Of a DNA stretch of 64,000 bases, positions 53,132 to 61,852 are shown one piece after another. The DNA comes from Bacteroidaceae bacterium. Lineage in GTDB: Bacteria; Bacteroidota; Bacteroidia; Bacteroidales; Bacteroidaceae. A program made the position numbers and the translations under genes. The stretch is from assembly GCA_017557635.1 (NCBI GenBank), contig JAFYYH010000016.1:124001-188000 (forward strand), in the 5' to 3' direction. Positions within the stretch are counted from its first letter, which is position 1; each line of letters starts with the position of its first letter. The notes beneath the pieces were generated by a model, which ran no database searches, was not told where the DNA came from, and worked only from the letters and a program-made list of their open reading frames with translations.

Positions 53132-54281
53132 GGAGGAATCGCTCCTGCGTTTCCACCCTTGGGTGTTCTCGGGTGCCATAGCCGATATCAAGGGCGAGCC
53201 CGATGAAGGTGACGTTGTGGATGTGTATACCCATGACGGCAAATGGATTGCCGTAGGTCATATCCAGGTGGGCAGTATTGCCGTACGCGTACTTTCCTTC
53301 AAGCAGGAAAAGATAGATGCAGACTTCTGGTTCAGACGTCTGAGCGTGGCTTTCGAGATGCGCAGTTCACTTGGCCTTACTGACCGTGAGGATCACAATA
53401 TATATCGTCTGGTACACGGAGAGGGTGACAATCTGCCCGGTCTGGTAATAGACGTATACGGCCATACCGCAGTACTGCAGGCCCATTCAGTCGGCATGCA
53501 CTGCAACCGCATGGATATAGCCCAGGCACTCATGCGCGTAATGGGTGACCGCATTAAGGGCATATACTACAAGTCAGAGACTACGCTTCCGTTCAAGGCC
53601 GATATCGACCGCGGAAACGGCTACATACTGGGAGGTCCTACCGATGACACTCCGCTGGAATACGGCATGAAGATGCCTGTGGATTGGATAAGCGGTCAGA
53701 AAACCGGTCTGTTCATTGATCAGCGTGAGAACCGTGCCCTGCTTGAGAGATATTCAAAGGGCCGTTCCGTTCTCAATATGTTCTGCTATACCGGAGGTTT
53801 CTCACTGGCTGCATTGAGAGGCGGTGCCAAACTGGTTCACTCTGTTGACAGTTCGGCCCGTGCAATTGAACTCACTGCAGGCGGAGTGGAGGATAATTTC
53901 CCCGGTGATACCCGTCATGCTGCATTTGCCGAGGATGCTTTCAAGTATCTGGAGCGCATGGATCCCATATATGACCTTATAATACTTGATCCGCCCGCAT
54001 TCGCAAAGCATAAGGATGCTCTCAAGCATGCATTGATAGGTTACCGCCGTCTCAACCAGAAGGCGATGGAGAAAATCAAGCCGGGCGGAATCCTGTTTAC
54101 ATTCTCATGTTCACAGGTTGTAAGCAAGGATCAGTTCCGTACCGCAGTATTCACTGCTGCGGCTCAGGCAGGACGCAGTGTGAAGATTCTTTATCAGCTT
54201 CATCAACCCGCAGATCATCCCATTAACATATTTCACCCCGAAGGAGAATACCTGAAAGGACTTGTCGTTTCAGTAGAGTAA
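53100..54281 (+). CDS. class I SAM-dependent rRNA methyltransferase (RlmI-like)
   Basis: Predicted 23S rRNA cytosine-5 methyltransferase. 393 residues: an N-terminal PUA domain (LKRGKEESLLRFHPWVFSGAI, about 7-27), an EEHEE-like linker, and a Rossmann methyltransferase domain with VLNMFCYTGGFSLAALRGGA (about 223-242), DSSARAIEL, DLIILDPPAFAKHKDALKHA and FTFSCSQVV carrying the catalytic cysteine. Last of three overlapping genes. The exact target base is inference. Confidence 0.92.
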   Translation: MQKSVILKRGKEESLLRFHPWVFSGAIADIKGEPDEGDVVDVYTHDGKWIAVGHIQVGSIAVRVLSFKQEKIDADFWFRRLSVAFEMRSSLGLTDREDHNIYRLVHGEGDNLPGLVIDVYGHTAVLQAHSVGMHCNRMDIAQALMRVMGDRIKGIYYKSETTLPFKADIDRGNGYILGGPTDDTPLEYGMKMPVDWISGQKTGLFIDQRENRALLERYSKGRSVLNMFCYTGGFSLAALRGGAKLVHSVDSSARAIELTAGGVEDNFPGDTRHAAFAEDAFKYLERMDPIYDLIILDPPAFAKHKDALKHALIGYRRLNQKAMEKIKPGGILFTFSCSQVVSKDQFRTAVFTAAAQAGRSVKILYQLHQPADHPINIFHPEGEYLKGLVVSVE

Positions 54282-54345
54282 TGTGAAATATTGTTAAATG
54301 TAGAGATTTTTATTCTGAATAAGAGTTGTATATAAATTAAAGACA

Positions 54346-54418
54346 TATCTTTGCTACGTGTTTTTCATGGTATTAGATTTAATTTGAAAGCGAGTTGTCG
54401 TGATGACAACTCGCTTTC
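54346..54418 (+). ncRNA. candidate small RNA (promoter plus hairpin)
   Basis: A TTG (54326-54328), 17 nt, TATCTTTG (54346-54353) promoter lies in the 200-nt gap. About 30 nt downstream is a perfect 14-bp hairpin, GAAAGCGAGTTGTC with GACAACTCGCTTTC (54386-54418). A transcript of about 60-70 nt would result. The T tail after the hairpin is poor, so it could instead be the terminator of the methyltransferase gene. No ORF explains the promoter. Confidence 0.3.
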
Positions 54419-54466
54419 TGCGTTTGTCAAAACGCGGAAAGCGAGAGATAAAATACCTTTTTTTCA

Positions 54467-54474
54467 TATCTTTG
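54467..54474 (+). promoter_or_regulatory. -7 box TATCTTTG for the bifunctional nuclease
   Basis: Exact consensus, 7 nt before the ATG at 54482; implies a leaderless or nearly leaderless mRNA. Confidence 0.6.
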
Positions 54475-54481
54475 TAGTGAT

Positions 54482-55075
54482 ATGAATGAGAAGAGGAAAA
54501 TCGAGATGATTGTGGGGGAGATTCTGAACCGGAAACCTTCGGATCTGGCCCTTATTGCGCTGCTCAAGGAGAAGAACGGTGAGGGAGAGGGGCTTCGTTG
54601 CCTGCCGGTTCTGGTGGGACCTCTTGAAGCTCAGGCCATTATAGTAAGTCTGTTCCGCCACAGAATACCGCATCCGGGTATCTATGACCTCTATTTGAAT
54701 ACACTCAAGCAGTTTGACGGTCATCTTGTTGAGGTTGACATATACAGGATAAGCGCCGGCATTTTCTACTCACATCTGTTCATTGAGCATGACGGAAACA
54801 CATCATTCATAACCTGCCGGACATCGGACGCCCTGGCACTGGCAGTGCGCAGCAATGTGCCTATTTACATAGAGGAGGATCTGCTTGAACGCAACTGTGT
54901 CCGCCTGCAGCCCGACGGCGCATATTCGCTTCCAATTACAACCGCAAGCACAAAGGTGCTCAAAGAGGCAATGGAACAGGCAATTGCCACCGAGAATTAT
55001 GAGTTTGCGGCACGTCTGCGTGACGAGATAAACAGCCGCGGACAGACCGATGAATCAGATATGGACTTAATTTGA
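54482..55075 (+). CDS. bifunctional nuclease family protein with UVR motif
   Basis: A 197-residue DUF151/BFN-domain protein (about 1-140: LPVLVGPLEAQAIIVSL, TSFITCRTSDALALAVRSNVPIYI) with a C-terminal UVR-type helix pair (MEQAIATENYEFAARLRDEI, about 160-179), which in UvrB/UvrC-type proteins mediates protein contacts. Plant and bacterial relatives have RNase/DNase activity; the physiological target here is unknown. It heads the run rsmE-truA-DUF3256. Confidence 0.9.
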   Translation: MNEKRKIEMIVGEILNRKPSDLALIALLKEKNGEGEGLRCLPVLVGPLEAQAIIVSLFRHRIPHPGIYDLYLNTLKQFDGHLVEVDIYRISAGIFYSHLFIEHDGNTSFITCRTSDALALAVRSNVPIYIEEDLLERNCVRLQPDGAYSLPITTASTKVLKEAMEQAIATENYEFAARLRDEINSRGQTDESDMDLI

Positions 55076-55081
55076 CAGCAT

Positions 55082-55783
55082 ATGTGGCTTTTCTATGCTC
55101 CCGACATACAGGATGAGATGCAGCTTCCCGAAGAGGAGGCAGGACACTGCATCCGCGTGCTACGCATGAAGGAGGGTGACCGTATCCGTCTGACCGATGG
55201 AAAGGGCGCTTTCTACGATGCGGTAATAAGTGCCGTGGCGGGGAAACGCTGTTTCGTGCATATTGAGAAGAAAGAGGTTCAGGAGCCTTTGTGGAGAGGA
55301 TATCTGCATATAGCCATGGCCCCGACGAAACTGATGGACCGCAATGAGTGGTTTCTGGAAAAGGCCGTAGAGATAGGTGTGGATGAGGTTACTTTCCTCA
55401 AGACCGATCATTCCGAGCGTGACGTGATAAAGATGGACCGCATAGAGAAGATAGCGGTATCGGCCATGAAGCAGTCACAGAAGGCTGCTCTCCCGGTGCT
55501 CAACGGCATGACATCACTGCGCAGTTTCATAGAGCGCGGTTTTGACGGTGACAAGTTCATTGCCCACTGTGAGCCGGGGGATAAGGTGCTGCTTCAGGAT
55601 GCTGTGGTTCCGGGGCATAACAGCCTTGTTCTGATAGGTCCTGAGGGCGATTTCAGCCCGGCGGAGATAGAGATGGCGCTTAAGGCCGGTTTCAAGCCGA
55701 TATCACTTGGACCGTCTCGCTTGCGTACTGAGACGGCTGCACTGGTTGCCGTACATATAATGAATCTGGCAGGACAGAAATGA
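55082..55783 (+). CDS. rsmE: 16S rRNA m3U1498 methyltransferase
   Basis: Methylates U1498 of 16S rRNA. 233 residues: N-terminal PUA-like barrel (GHCIRVLRMKEGDRIRLTDGKGAFYDAVI, about 22-50) and a SPOUT knot (C-terminal half) with LVLIGPEGDFSPAEIEMA and LGPSRLRTETAALVAVHI, the AdoMet-binding knot. Overlaps truA by 4 nt (ATGA). Confidence 0.96.
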   Translation: MWLFYAPDIQDEMQLPEEEAGHCIRVLRMKEGDRIRLTDGKGAFYDAVISAVAGKRCFVHIEKKEVQEPLWRGYLHIAMAPTKLMDRNEWFLEKAVEIGVDEVTFLKTDHSERDVIKMDRIEKIAVSAMKQSQKAALPVLNGMTSLRSFIERGFDGDKFIAHCEPGDKVLLQDAVVPGHNSLVLIGPEGDFSPAEIEMALKAGFKPISLGPSRLRTETAALVAVHIMNLAGQK

Positions 55784-56532
55784 GATACTTTGCCGACATG
55801 GAGTTTGACGGAACGGCGTACAGCGGATGGCAGATTCAGCCGCAGTCACCGTCTGTACAGCAGACGCTCGAGGAGGCGCTTGCGCTGTTTCTGCGTCAGA
55901 AAGTTGACGTGACAGGTGCCGGACGTACCGATGCCGGTGTCCATGCAGCCCAGATGATAGCCCATTTTGACCTTGACGAGCCTCAGGATCCGGATTGGAT
56001 GCTGCATAAGCTGAACGGAATACTGCCGCCTGACATAGCCGTCCACAGCATTTATCCTGTAAGGCCCGATGCTCACGCCCGCTTTGACGCGGTAGCCAGG
56101 ACATATAAATACTATGTGACCCTTGACAAGAGTGCGTTTCATAGGGAGTACTCGTGGTATCTTGTAAACGAGCCGGATTTCGGGCTGATGAACAGTGCTG
56201 CAGAACTGCTGCTTTCAACGGTGGATTTCACAAGTTTCAGCAAACTTCACACAGATACCAAGACTAATGACTGCCATGTAACCCGGGCGGAGTGGGAGAA
56301 ACTCCCTGACGGCCGTTGGGTGTTCACCATTACCGCCGACCGTTTCCTGCGTAATATGGTCCGTGCCATAGTGGGAACGCTGATGGAGGTGGGCCGTCAC
56401 AGAATGACTGTCAGTGAGTTCCAGTCAGTGATAGAAAAGAAGGACCGCTGTCAGGCCGGTGATTCCGCTCCCGCACAGGGCCTGTTCCTTTACAGAATAG
56501 AATATCCGGATGACATATATTTTAAATCATGA
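55780..56532 (+). CDS. truA: tRNA pseudouridine(38-40) synthase
   Basis: Makes pseudouridine at positions 38-40 of tRNA anticodon arms. 250 residues. MEFDGTAYSGWQIQPQSPSVQ (about 7-27), catalytic Asp in GAGRTDAGVHA (about 47-57), ARFDAVARTYKYYV (about 101-114), and RFLRNMVRAIVGTL near 189-202. Overlaps both neighbours by 4 nt, so rsmE-truA-DUF3256 form a tight unit. Confidence 0.97.
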   Translation: MRYFADMEFDGTAYSGWQIQPQSPSVQQTLEEALALFLRQKVDVTGAGRTDAGVHAAQMIAHFDLDEPQDPDWMLHKLNGILPPDIAVHSIYPVRPDAHARFDAVARTYKYYVTLDKSAFHREYSWYLVNEPDFGLMNSAAELLLSTVDFTSFSKLHTDTKTNDCHVTRAEWEKLPDGRWVFTITADRFLRNMVRAIVGTLMEVGRHRMTVSEFQSVIEKKDRCQAGDSAPAQGLFLYRIEYPDDIYFKS

Positions 56533-57152
56533 AGAGATTTGCAACCATAATCATACTGGCGCTTATGGCGACAGCCGGCAGGGCCGATAACCTGAGAACC
56601 CTGTTCATCACCATGCCGGACTCAATAACCCCTACGCTGACCAAAAGCGACCGCCTGGATTTCCTGGACTACATGGACAGCGGAATGAAAGCCCGCGTGC
56701 GTAACAAACTGGGCGGCGAGAGCGTGATGACCCGGTTTGAGGAGAATATGCTGAGCATTCAGACCTCCCAGTCTGGACGCATGGACATGCTGCTTCTTAA
56801 AAGGGGTAAGGATGAGAACCTGATATGCATAATCCGTACGGTAAATGCCAAATATGAGGATTCATGCCTCTCTTTCTTTACTGAGGATTGGAAATCTGTT
56901 CCGGCCGATGAACTGATAGAACTGCCGGTTATTGACGATTATCTTACCAAAGAGGCCCTCAAGAACGATTCATTGGACTATTTCAAGAAAATGTCCTTGC
57001 TCAGACTCCAGTCAATTGTCCCCGCAGACGGAGCCCTGGAATTCAGATACACATCACTTGATGATCTTGGTGAGGATGCTGACAAATACCGGGACTGGTT
57101 TAAACCGACGCCGTTGAGGTTTAACTGGAACGGCAAAATCTTCAAGCGCTGA
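56529..57152 (+). CDS. DUF3256 family protein
   Basis: A 207-residue exported protein (signal peptide about 1-19, MKRFATIIILALMATAGRA) of the Bacteroidales DUF3256 family. Mature N terminus: DNLRTLFITMPDSITPTLTK, then RLDFLDYMDSGMKARVRNKLGG. Function unknown. Translationally coupled to truA (ATGA). Its TGATGA end runs into the third inverted-repeat element. Confidence 0.85.
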   Translation: MKRFATIIILALMATAGRADNLRTLFITMPDSITPTLTKSDRLDFLDYMDSGMKARVRNKLGGESVMTRFEENMLSIQTSQSGRMDMLLLKRGKDENLICIIRTVNAKYEDSCLSFFTEDWKSVPADELIELPVIDDYLTKEALKNDSLDYFKKMSLLRLQSIVPADGALEFRYTSLDDLGEDADKYRDWFKPTPLRFNWNGKIFKR

Positions 57153-57156
57153 TGAG

Positions 57157-57283
57157 GTGATACCACTGGGGACGGTTCCGTTTGGTACTGTTTTGAAAAA
57201 TAAAAAGGTTCGGATGTTTGTCCGAACCTTTTGTTGCTTTTATAGAAAACAGTACCAAACGGAACCGTCCCCAGTGGTATCAC
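57157..57283. repeat. REPIN-like inverted repeat element, copy 3
   Basis: Perfect 38-bp inverted arms at 57157-57194 and 57246-57283 with core GGGGACGGTTCCGTTTGG; each arm hairpin pairs outer ATACCA with inner TGGTAC (one wobble). The interior holds a perfect 12-bp hairpin, AAAAGGTTCGGA/TCCGAACCTTTT (57203-57232), with flanking A and T runs: a bidirectional terminator. The right arm supplies the rpmE2 stop codon (TGA in GTGATACC). Confidence 0.88.
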
Positions 57284-57537
57284 TTGCCACCGCGGCTCTT
57301 TGCGTAACGGCTCATGAACTTGTCGACGCGACCAGCGGTATCGACCAGCTTTGACTTACCGGTGAAGAACGGGTGAGAAGTGTTAGAGATTTCAATCTTG
57401 ATAACGGGATAGGTCTGACCTTCAAATTCGATTGTTTCCTTGGTAGCGCAGGTAGAGCGTGACAGGAAGCAGTCGCCGTTAGACATGTCCTTGAATACTA
57501 CAGGACGATAGTTTTCGGGATGAATACCTTTTTTCAT
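57280..57537 (-). CDS. rpmE2: ribosomal protein bL31 type B
   Basis: 85-residue large-subunit protein: [31 protein letters not shown], and [25 protein letters not shown]. The type B form lacks the CxxC zinc-binding pair found in zinc-containing L31. Its stop codon lies in the inverted-repeat arm. -7 box at 57616-57623. Confidence 0.97.
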   Translation of the reverse strand: MKKGIHPENYRPVVFKDMSNGDCFLSRSTCATKETIEFEGQTYPVIKIEISNTSHPFFTGKSKLVDTAGRVDKFMSRYAKSRGGK

Positions 57538-57615
57538 AACTTATTTTGTTTTTAATTACTCCATTTAGCGTCCGCCGGAATATAGGCGAAACATGATTAT
57601 GGGGGTTTCAGCGCG

Positions 57616-57623
57616 CAAAGATA
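57616..57623 (-). promoter_or_regulatory. -7 box TATCTTTG for rpmE2
   Basis: Exact consensus on the minus strand; leader of about 70 nt before the ATG at 57537. Confidence 0.6.
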
Positions 57624-57779
57624 CAACAAATTCCATTACGCCCAATCATTTTGCTGTTGTTTTTTGCTTTACAATCTGTTTTGCTTACTCCGGTATGCAA
57701 AAACGTGGGCTTCTACTTAAACTTTGTGAAACTGTGGATAACTTTTGATAGTATTATATAAAAATAGAGAGAAAGAGTG

Positions 57780-57787
57780 TAATTTCG
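57780..57787 (+). promoter_or_regulatory. -7 box TAATTTCG for fba
   Basis: One-mismatch -7 box, 51 nt before the fba start. Confidence 0.4.
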
Positions 57788-57838
57788 CGGCGTAAATCAA
57801 ATTAGAGCAAAATATTCACTAAATAAAACATCAAAACT

Positions 57839-58840
57839 ATGGTCAACTACAAAGATCTGGGTCTTGTTAACACCCGCGCAATGTTTGCCGCAGCCGTTAA
57901 GGGCGGATATGCTATTCCGGCATTCAATTTCAACACTATGGAGCAGATGCAGGCTATCGTACAGGCTGCTGTCGAGACCAAGTCTCCGGTTATCATGCAG
58001 GTATCAAAGGGTGCCCGCAACTACGCTAACGCCACCATCCTGCGTTACATGGCAGAGGGTGCTGTAGCATACGCCAAGGAACTGGGTTGCGCTCATCCTG
58101 AGATCGTTCTTCACCTTGATCACGGTGACAGCTTCGAGCTCTGCAAGGATTGCATCGACATGGGCTTCTCATCAGTTATGATTGACGGCTCTTCACTTCC
58201 TTATGAGGAGAATATCGCTCTTGCCAAGAAGGTTGTTGACTATGCACACAAGTATGATGTAACAGTTGAGGCTGAGCTGGGCGTTCTGGCAGGTGTAGAG
58301 GATGAGGTTTCATCGGCAGAGTCTCACTATACCAAGCCTGAGGAGGTTATCGATTTCGCTACCCGCACCGGTTGCGATTCACTGGCTATCTCAATAGGTA
58401 CATCTCACGGCGCACACAAGTTCACTCCCGAGCAGTGCACACTTGTAAACGGCGTTCTGGTTCCGCCTCCATTGGCATTCGATGTTCTGGCCGAGATTGA
58501 GAAGAAACTCCCCGGATTCCCCATCGTACTGCACGGATCTTCATCAGTTCCCATGGATGAGGTTAATACCATCAACAAGTACGGTGGTAAGCTTGAGGCT
58601 GCCATCGGTATTCCCGAGGAGCAGCTCCGCAAGGCTGCCAAGAGCGCTGTATGCAAGATCAACATCGACTCAGACTCACGTCTGGCTATGACCGCTGCCA
58701 TCCGTCAGCATCTGGCTGAGCACCCCGGAGACTTTGATCCCCGTCAGTATCTCAAGCCCGCCCGCGAGAACATGAAGAAGATGTACATCCACAAGATTGT
58801 AGAGGTACTCGGTTCAGACGGCAAGCTCTTGCAGAAGTAA
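57839..58840 (+). CDS. fba: class II fructose-bisphosphate aldolase
   Basis: Zinc-dependent glycolytic aldolase, 333 residues. YAIPAFNFNTMEQMQAIVQAA near 24-44, HLDHGDSFELCKDCIDMGF (zinc His, catalytic Asp; about 92-110), EAELGVLAGVEDEV, SLAISIGTSHGAHKF (about 181-195), LHGSSSVP (about 228-235) and NIDSDSRLA (phosphate binding). Codon bias suggests strong expression. Terminator at 58867. Confidence 0.96.
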   Translation: MVNYKDLGLVNTRAMFAAAVKGGYAIPAFNFNTMEQMQAIVQAAVETKSPVIMQVSKGARNYANATILRYMAEGAVAYAKELGCAHPEIVLHLDHGDSFELCKDCIDMGFSSVMIDGSSLPYEENIALAKKVVDYAHKYDVTVEAELGVLAGVEDEVSSAESHYTKPEEVIDFATRTGCDSLAISIGTSHGAHKFTPEQCTLVNGVLVPPPLAFDVLAEIEKKLPGFPIVLHGSSSVPMDEVNTINKYGGKLEAAIGIPEEQLRKAAKSAVCKINIDSDSRLAMTAAIRQHLAEHPGDFDPRQYLKPARENMKKMYIHKIVEVLGSDGKLLQK

Positions 58841-58866
58841 GACACACCATAAACACACATACATTG

Positions 58867-58904
58867 ATAATGGAGAGGACTGGTTCTTCTCCATTATTTT
58901 TTTT
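58867..58904 (+). terminator. fba intrinsic terminator
   Basis: ATAATGGAGA (58867-58876) pairs with TCTCCATTAT (58888-58897) around an 11-nt loop, followed by eight T residues. Confidence 0.85.
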
Positions 58905-58977
58905 GCTTCGGCTTAAATAAAATAAGGTTTGGACCATTCAAATTCCGAAAAATCATTAAGTTTGTAGGCTTATTGGC

Positions 58978-61824
58978 ATGTGTATGAAATTCCGTTTGTT
59001 ACATATTGTTCCCGTCTTTTTGGTCCTGACTCTGGCTTCATGTCAGAAGCAGGAGTACAAGACTCTTGAGGACGGTGTAATTGTAAACGTAAAACAGCCC
59101 GTCGAGGGTGGTCCGCAGAAGGTAAGGCTGACAGTTATGTCGGACCGTGTAATCCGTGTGTCGGCTACTCCTGACAAGGCTTTTCATGACCGTAACAGCC
59201 TCATCATTCTGCCTGAAGCCGCCAGAAAGACCGGATTTGCGGTCCGCAACAGCAAGGATGAGGTGGAACTGCAGACTGCCGGCCTCAGTGCCATAGTAAA
59301 CAAGAGCGACGGAAAAGTACGTTTTACCGATGCTGGCGGAAACAGGATATCGAACGAGTCACAGCCTGCAATGTTTACTCCGATAACAGTGGACGGCACA
59401 CACGGCTATTCTACAATCAACCGCTTTGACACTTCCGATGAAGAGGGTCTGTACGGACTCGGACAGCATCAGTCGGACCAGTGGAACTATAAAGGCCAGA
59501 ACGAGGAACTCTACCAGTACAATACCAAAATCAGTATTCCGTTCGTAATCTCATCAAACGGATACGGAATCCTTTGGGACTCATATTCTCAGGGCAGGTT
59601 CGGCAATACTGAGCCCTACCAGCAGCTTAACCGTCTCTTCAAACTCTATGACAAGGACGGAAACGAGGGCAGTCTGACAGGTACTTATTCGGGAATGCGA
59701 GGACGCTCTCAGGTAAGGCAGGAGGATTCAATCTATTTTGTTGATTCGGAGACGGTAAAGAATCTTCCCCGTCTGGGACAGAACGTGCTCTATGAGGGTG
59801 CTCTCGAGGCTCCCGAGTCAGGCACATATGATTTCATTCTCTACTACGCCGGTTACATCAGGGTGTTCCTGGGTGACGAGGAGGTCGTAAAGGAACGCTG
59901 GCGTACGGCATGGAACCCCAACTCATACAAGTTCAGTTTTGACATGGAGAAAGGCCGCAAATACGACCTTCGCATAGAGTGGCGGCCTGACGGCGGTACA
60001 TCTTACTGCGGACTGCGCGCATATGCTCCCATGGACAAGGAGGAGAAGGAGAGGCTGACCATGTGGAACGAGATGGTTCAGGAGTCCGACTACTACTTCA
60101 TATCGGGCGATAACATGGACGGTGTCATAAACGAACTCCATTGGCTGGTGGGTGGTCCCAACATGCTTCCCAAATGGGCTATGGGTTTCTGGCAGAGCCG
60201 TGAGCATTACCAGAACCAGAATGAGGTGGTACAGACTGTCCGTGAGTTCCGCCGCAGAGGCATCGGCCTGGATAATATCGTTCAGGACTGGAACTACTGG
60301 AAGGAGGACGAGTGGGGCTCACATGAGTTTGACAAGAGCCGATATCCCGATCCCAAGGGTATGATGGACCGTGTACATGGCATGAACGCCCATCTGATGA
60401 TATCTGTATGGCCCAAGTTCTACGCATCGACCGAGCATTACAAGGAATTTGACTCTCACGGCTGGATGTATACCCGTGCCGTCGAGGACAGTATACGTGA
60501 CTGGGTGGGTCCCGGTTACATCGGCTCATTCTATGACGCCTATGCCGAGGGCGCACGTGAACTCTTCTGGAACCAGCTCAAGGATCATCTTTACGGCTAC
60601 GGCATTGATGCCTGGTGGATGGATGCCAGTGAGCCCAACATACGTGATTGCGTGCCCATGGACTACTGGAAGGCCCTTTGCGGACCTACGGCGCTGGGGT
60701 CATCGACCGAGTACCTGATGGCTTACTCGCTTATGAATGCACAGGCCATTTACGAGGGTCTTATCAAGGAGGATTCAACCAAGCGCGTGTTCCAGCTGAC
60801 ACGTTCCGGATTTGCGGGACTGCAGCGTTACTCGACCGCTTCATGGAGCGGTGACATAGGTACACGCTGGGAGGATATGCGTTCACAGATAACTGCCGGA
60901 ATGAACTACTCGCTGTGCGGTAATCCCTATTGGACAATGGATATAGGCGGTTTCTGCGTTGAGAACCGATATGCCAACGCCCAGCGTTTCTATGACCGCT
61001 CACGTGTGGAGACTGCGGATCTCAAGGAGTGGCGTGAACTCCAGACCCGCTGGTACCAGTTCGGCACATTCTGCCCGCTTTACAGGGCTCACGGCCAGTT
61101 CCCGCTTCGTGAGGTTTGGAATATAGCCCCGGCTGACCATCCGGCTTACAAGTCAATCGTTTACTACAACAGGATGCGCTACCGCCTGATGCCTTACATC
61201 TACTCTCTGGCAGGTCAGGCCTATCTTTACAGCAGAACCATAATGCGTGGTCTGGTAATGGATTATTCCGATGATCCGGTTGCCGGTAATGTATCGGACC
61301 AGTATATGTTCGGTCCGTCGCTTATGGTGTGTCCTGTCTATGAGTACGGCGCTACATCAAGAGACGTATATCTTCCGGAAGGTAAGCTCTGGTATGATTA
61401 TTACACGGATTCCGTGTTTGCGGGAGGACAGACCGTCGTTGCCGATGCTCCTTACGAGCGTATCCCGTTGTTCGTGCCTTCTGGAGCCATTCTGGTTTCA
61501 GGCAACGATGTGAATTATGTTGATGAAAAACCGGCTGACGTACTCACCGTTGACTGTTATGCAGGCAGTGAGGGACGTTTCATGCTATATGAGGATGACG
61601 GTACCAGCAACGATTATAAAAACGGCAAATTCTCTGTGATACCGATATCGTTTACGGAGAATGAGCATGGCTTTGTTGTCACAATAGGCCTGCGTATGGG
61701 TACATACAAAGTGGCAGACAAGAGGAAGTTCAAAATACGCTATCATATGCCTGACAGGGTTGTGGAGGCGGAAATGGATTATACAGACGGACGTGCAACA
61801 CGTTACTATATGGCCGTGAGATAA
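58978..61824 (+). CDS. GH31 alpha-xylosidase lipoprotein with PA14 insert
   Basis: Releases alpha-xylosyl residues, probably from xyloglucan oligosaccharides. 948 residues; lipoprotein signal ends LTLASC (Cys22; an alternative ATG lies at 58984). N-terminal beta-sandwich (about 35-225) is interrupted by or followed by a PA14-like domain (about 235-350, ESGTYDFILYYAGYIRVFLGDEEV). The GH31 barrel has nucleophile Asp in DAWWMDASEPN (about 545) and acid/base Asp in YSTASWSGDIGTRWEDM. PA14-containing GH31 enzymes of this layout are alpha-xylosidases in Bacteroides. The xylB and xylA genes follow. Confidence 0.92.
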   Translation: MCMKFRLLHIVPVFLVLTLASCQKQEYKTLEDGVIVNVKQPVEGGPQKVRLTVMSDRVIRVSATPDKAFHDRNSLIILPEAARKTGFAVRNSKDEVELQTAGLSAIVNKSDGKVRFTDAGGNRISNESQPAMFTPITVDGTHGYSTINRFDTSDEEGLYGLGQHQSDQWNYKGQNEELYQYNTKISIPFVISSNGYGILWDSYSQGRFGNTEPYQQLNRLFKLYDKDGNEGSLTGTYSGMRGRSQVRQEDSIYFVDSETVKNLPRLGQNVLYEGALEAPESGTYDFILYYAGYIRVFLGDEEVVKERWRTAWNPNSYKFSFDMEKGRKYDLRIEWRPDGGTSYCGLRAYAPMDKEEKERLTMWNEMVQESDYYFISGDNMDGVINELHWLVGGPNMLPKWAMGFWQSREHYQNQNEVVQTVREFRRRGIGLDNIVQDWNYWKEDEWGSHEFDKSRYPDPKGMMDRVHGMNAHLMISVWPKFYASTEHYKEFDSHGWMYTRAVEDSIRDWVGPGYIGSFYDAYAEGARELFWNQLKDHLYGYGIDAWWMDASEPNIRDCVPMDYWKALCGPTALGSSTEYLMAYSLMNAQAIYEGLIKEDSTKRVFQLTRSGFAGLQRYSTASWSGDIGTRWEDMRSQITAGMNYSLCGNPYWTMDIGGFCVENRYANAQRFYDRSRVETADLKEWRELQTRWYQFGTFCPLYRAHGQFPLREVWNIAPADHPAYKSIVYYNRMRYRLMPYIYSLAGQAYLYSRTIMRGLVMDYSDDPVAGNVSDQYMFGPSLMVCPVYEYGATSRDVYLPEGKLWYDYYTDSVFAGGQTVVADAPYERIPLFVPSGAILVSGNDVNYVDEKPADVLTVDCYAGSEGRFMLYEDDGTSNDYKNGKFSVIPISFTENEHGFVVTIGLRMGTYKVADKRKFKIRYHMPDRVVEAEMDYTDGRATRYYMAVR

Positions 61825-61852
61825 TAACTTTAAAACAAACAATAATAAACTT

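Larger units (their letters stand above)
57538..57838. other. 301-nt divergent intergenic region (rpmE2 / fba)
   Basis: Contains the rpmE2 -7 box TATCTTTG (57616-57623, minus) with a 78-nt leader that can form a small hairpin (CGCC/GGCG). The fba -7 box TAATTTCG is at 57780-57787 with a 51-nt AT-rich leader. A single DnaA-box-like TGTGGATAA lies at 57733-57741. No coding sequence is evident. Confidence 0.6.

Noticed and set aside
57733-57741. DnaA-box-like TGTGGATAA (also TTATCCACA at 44619-44627)
   Set aside because: Single isolated copies; no cluster, AT-rich unwinding element, or dnaA/dnaN genes nearby, so not an origin.
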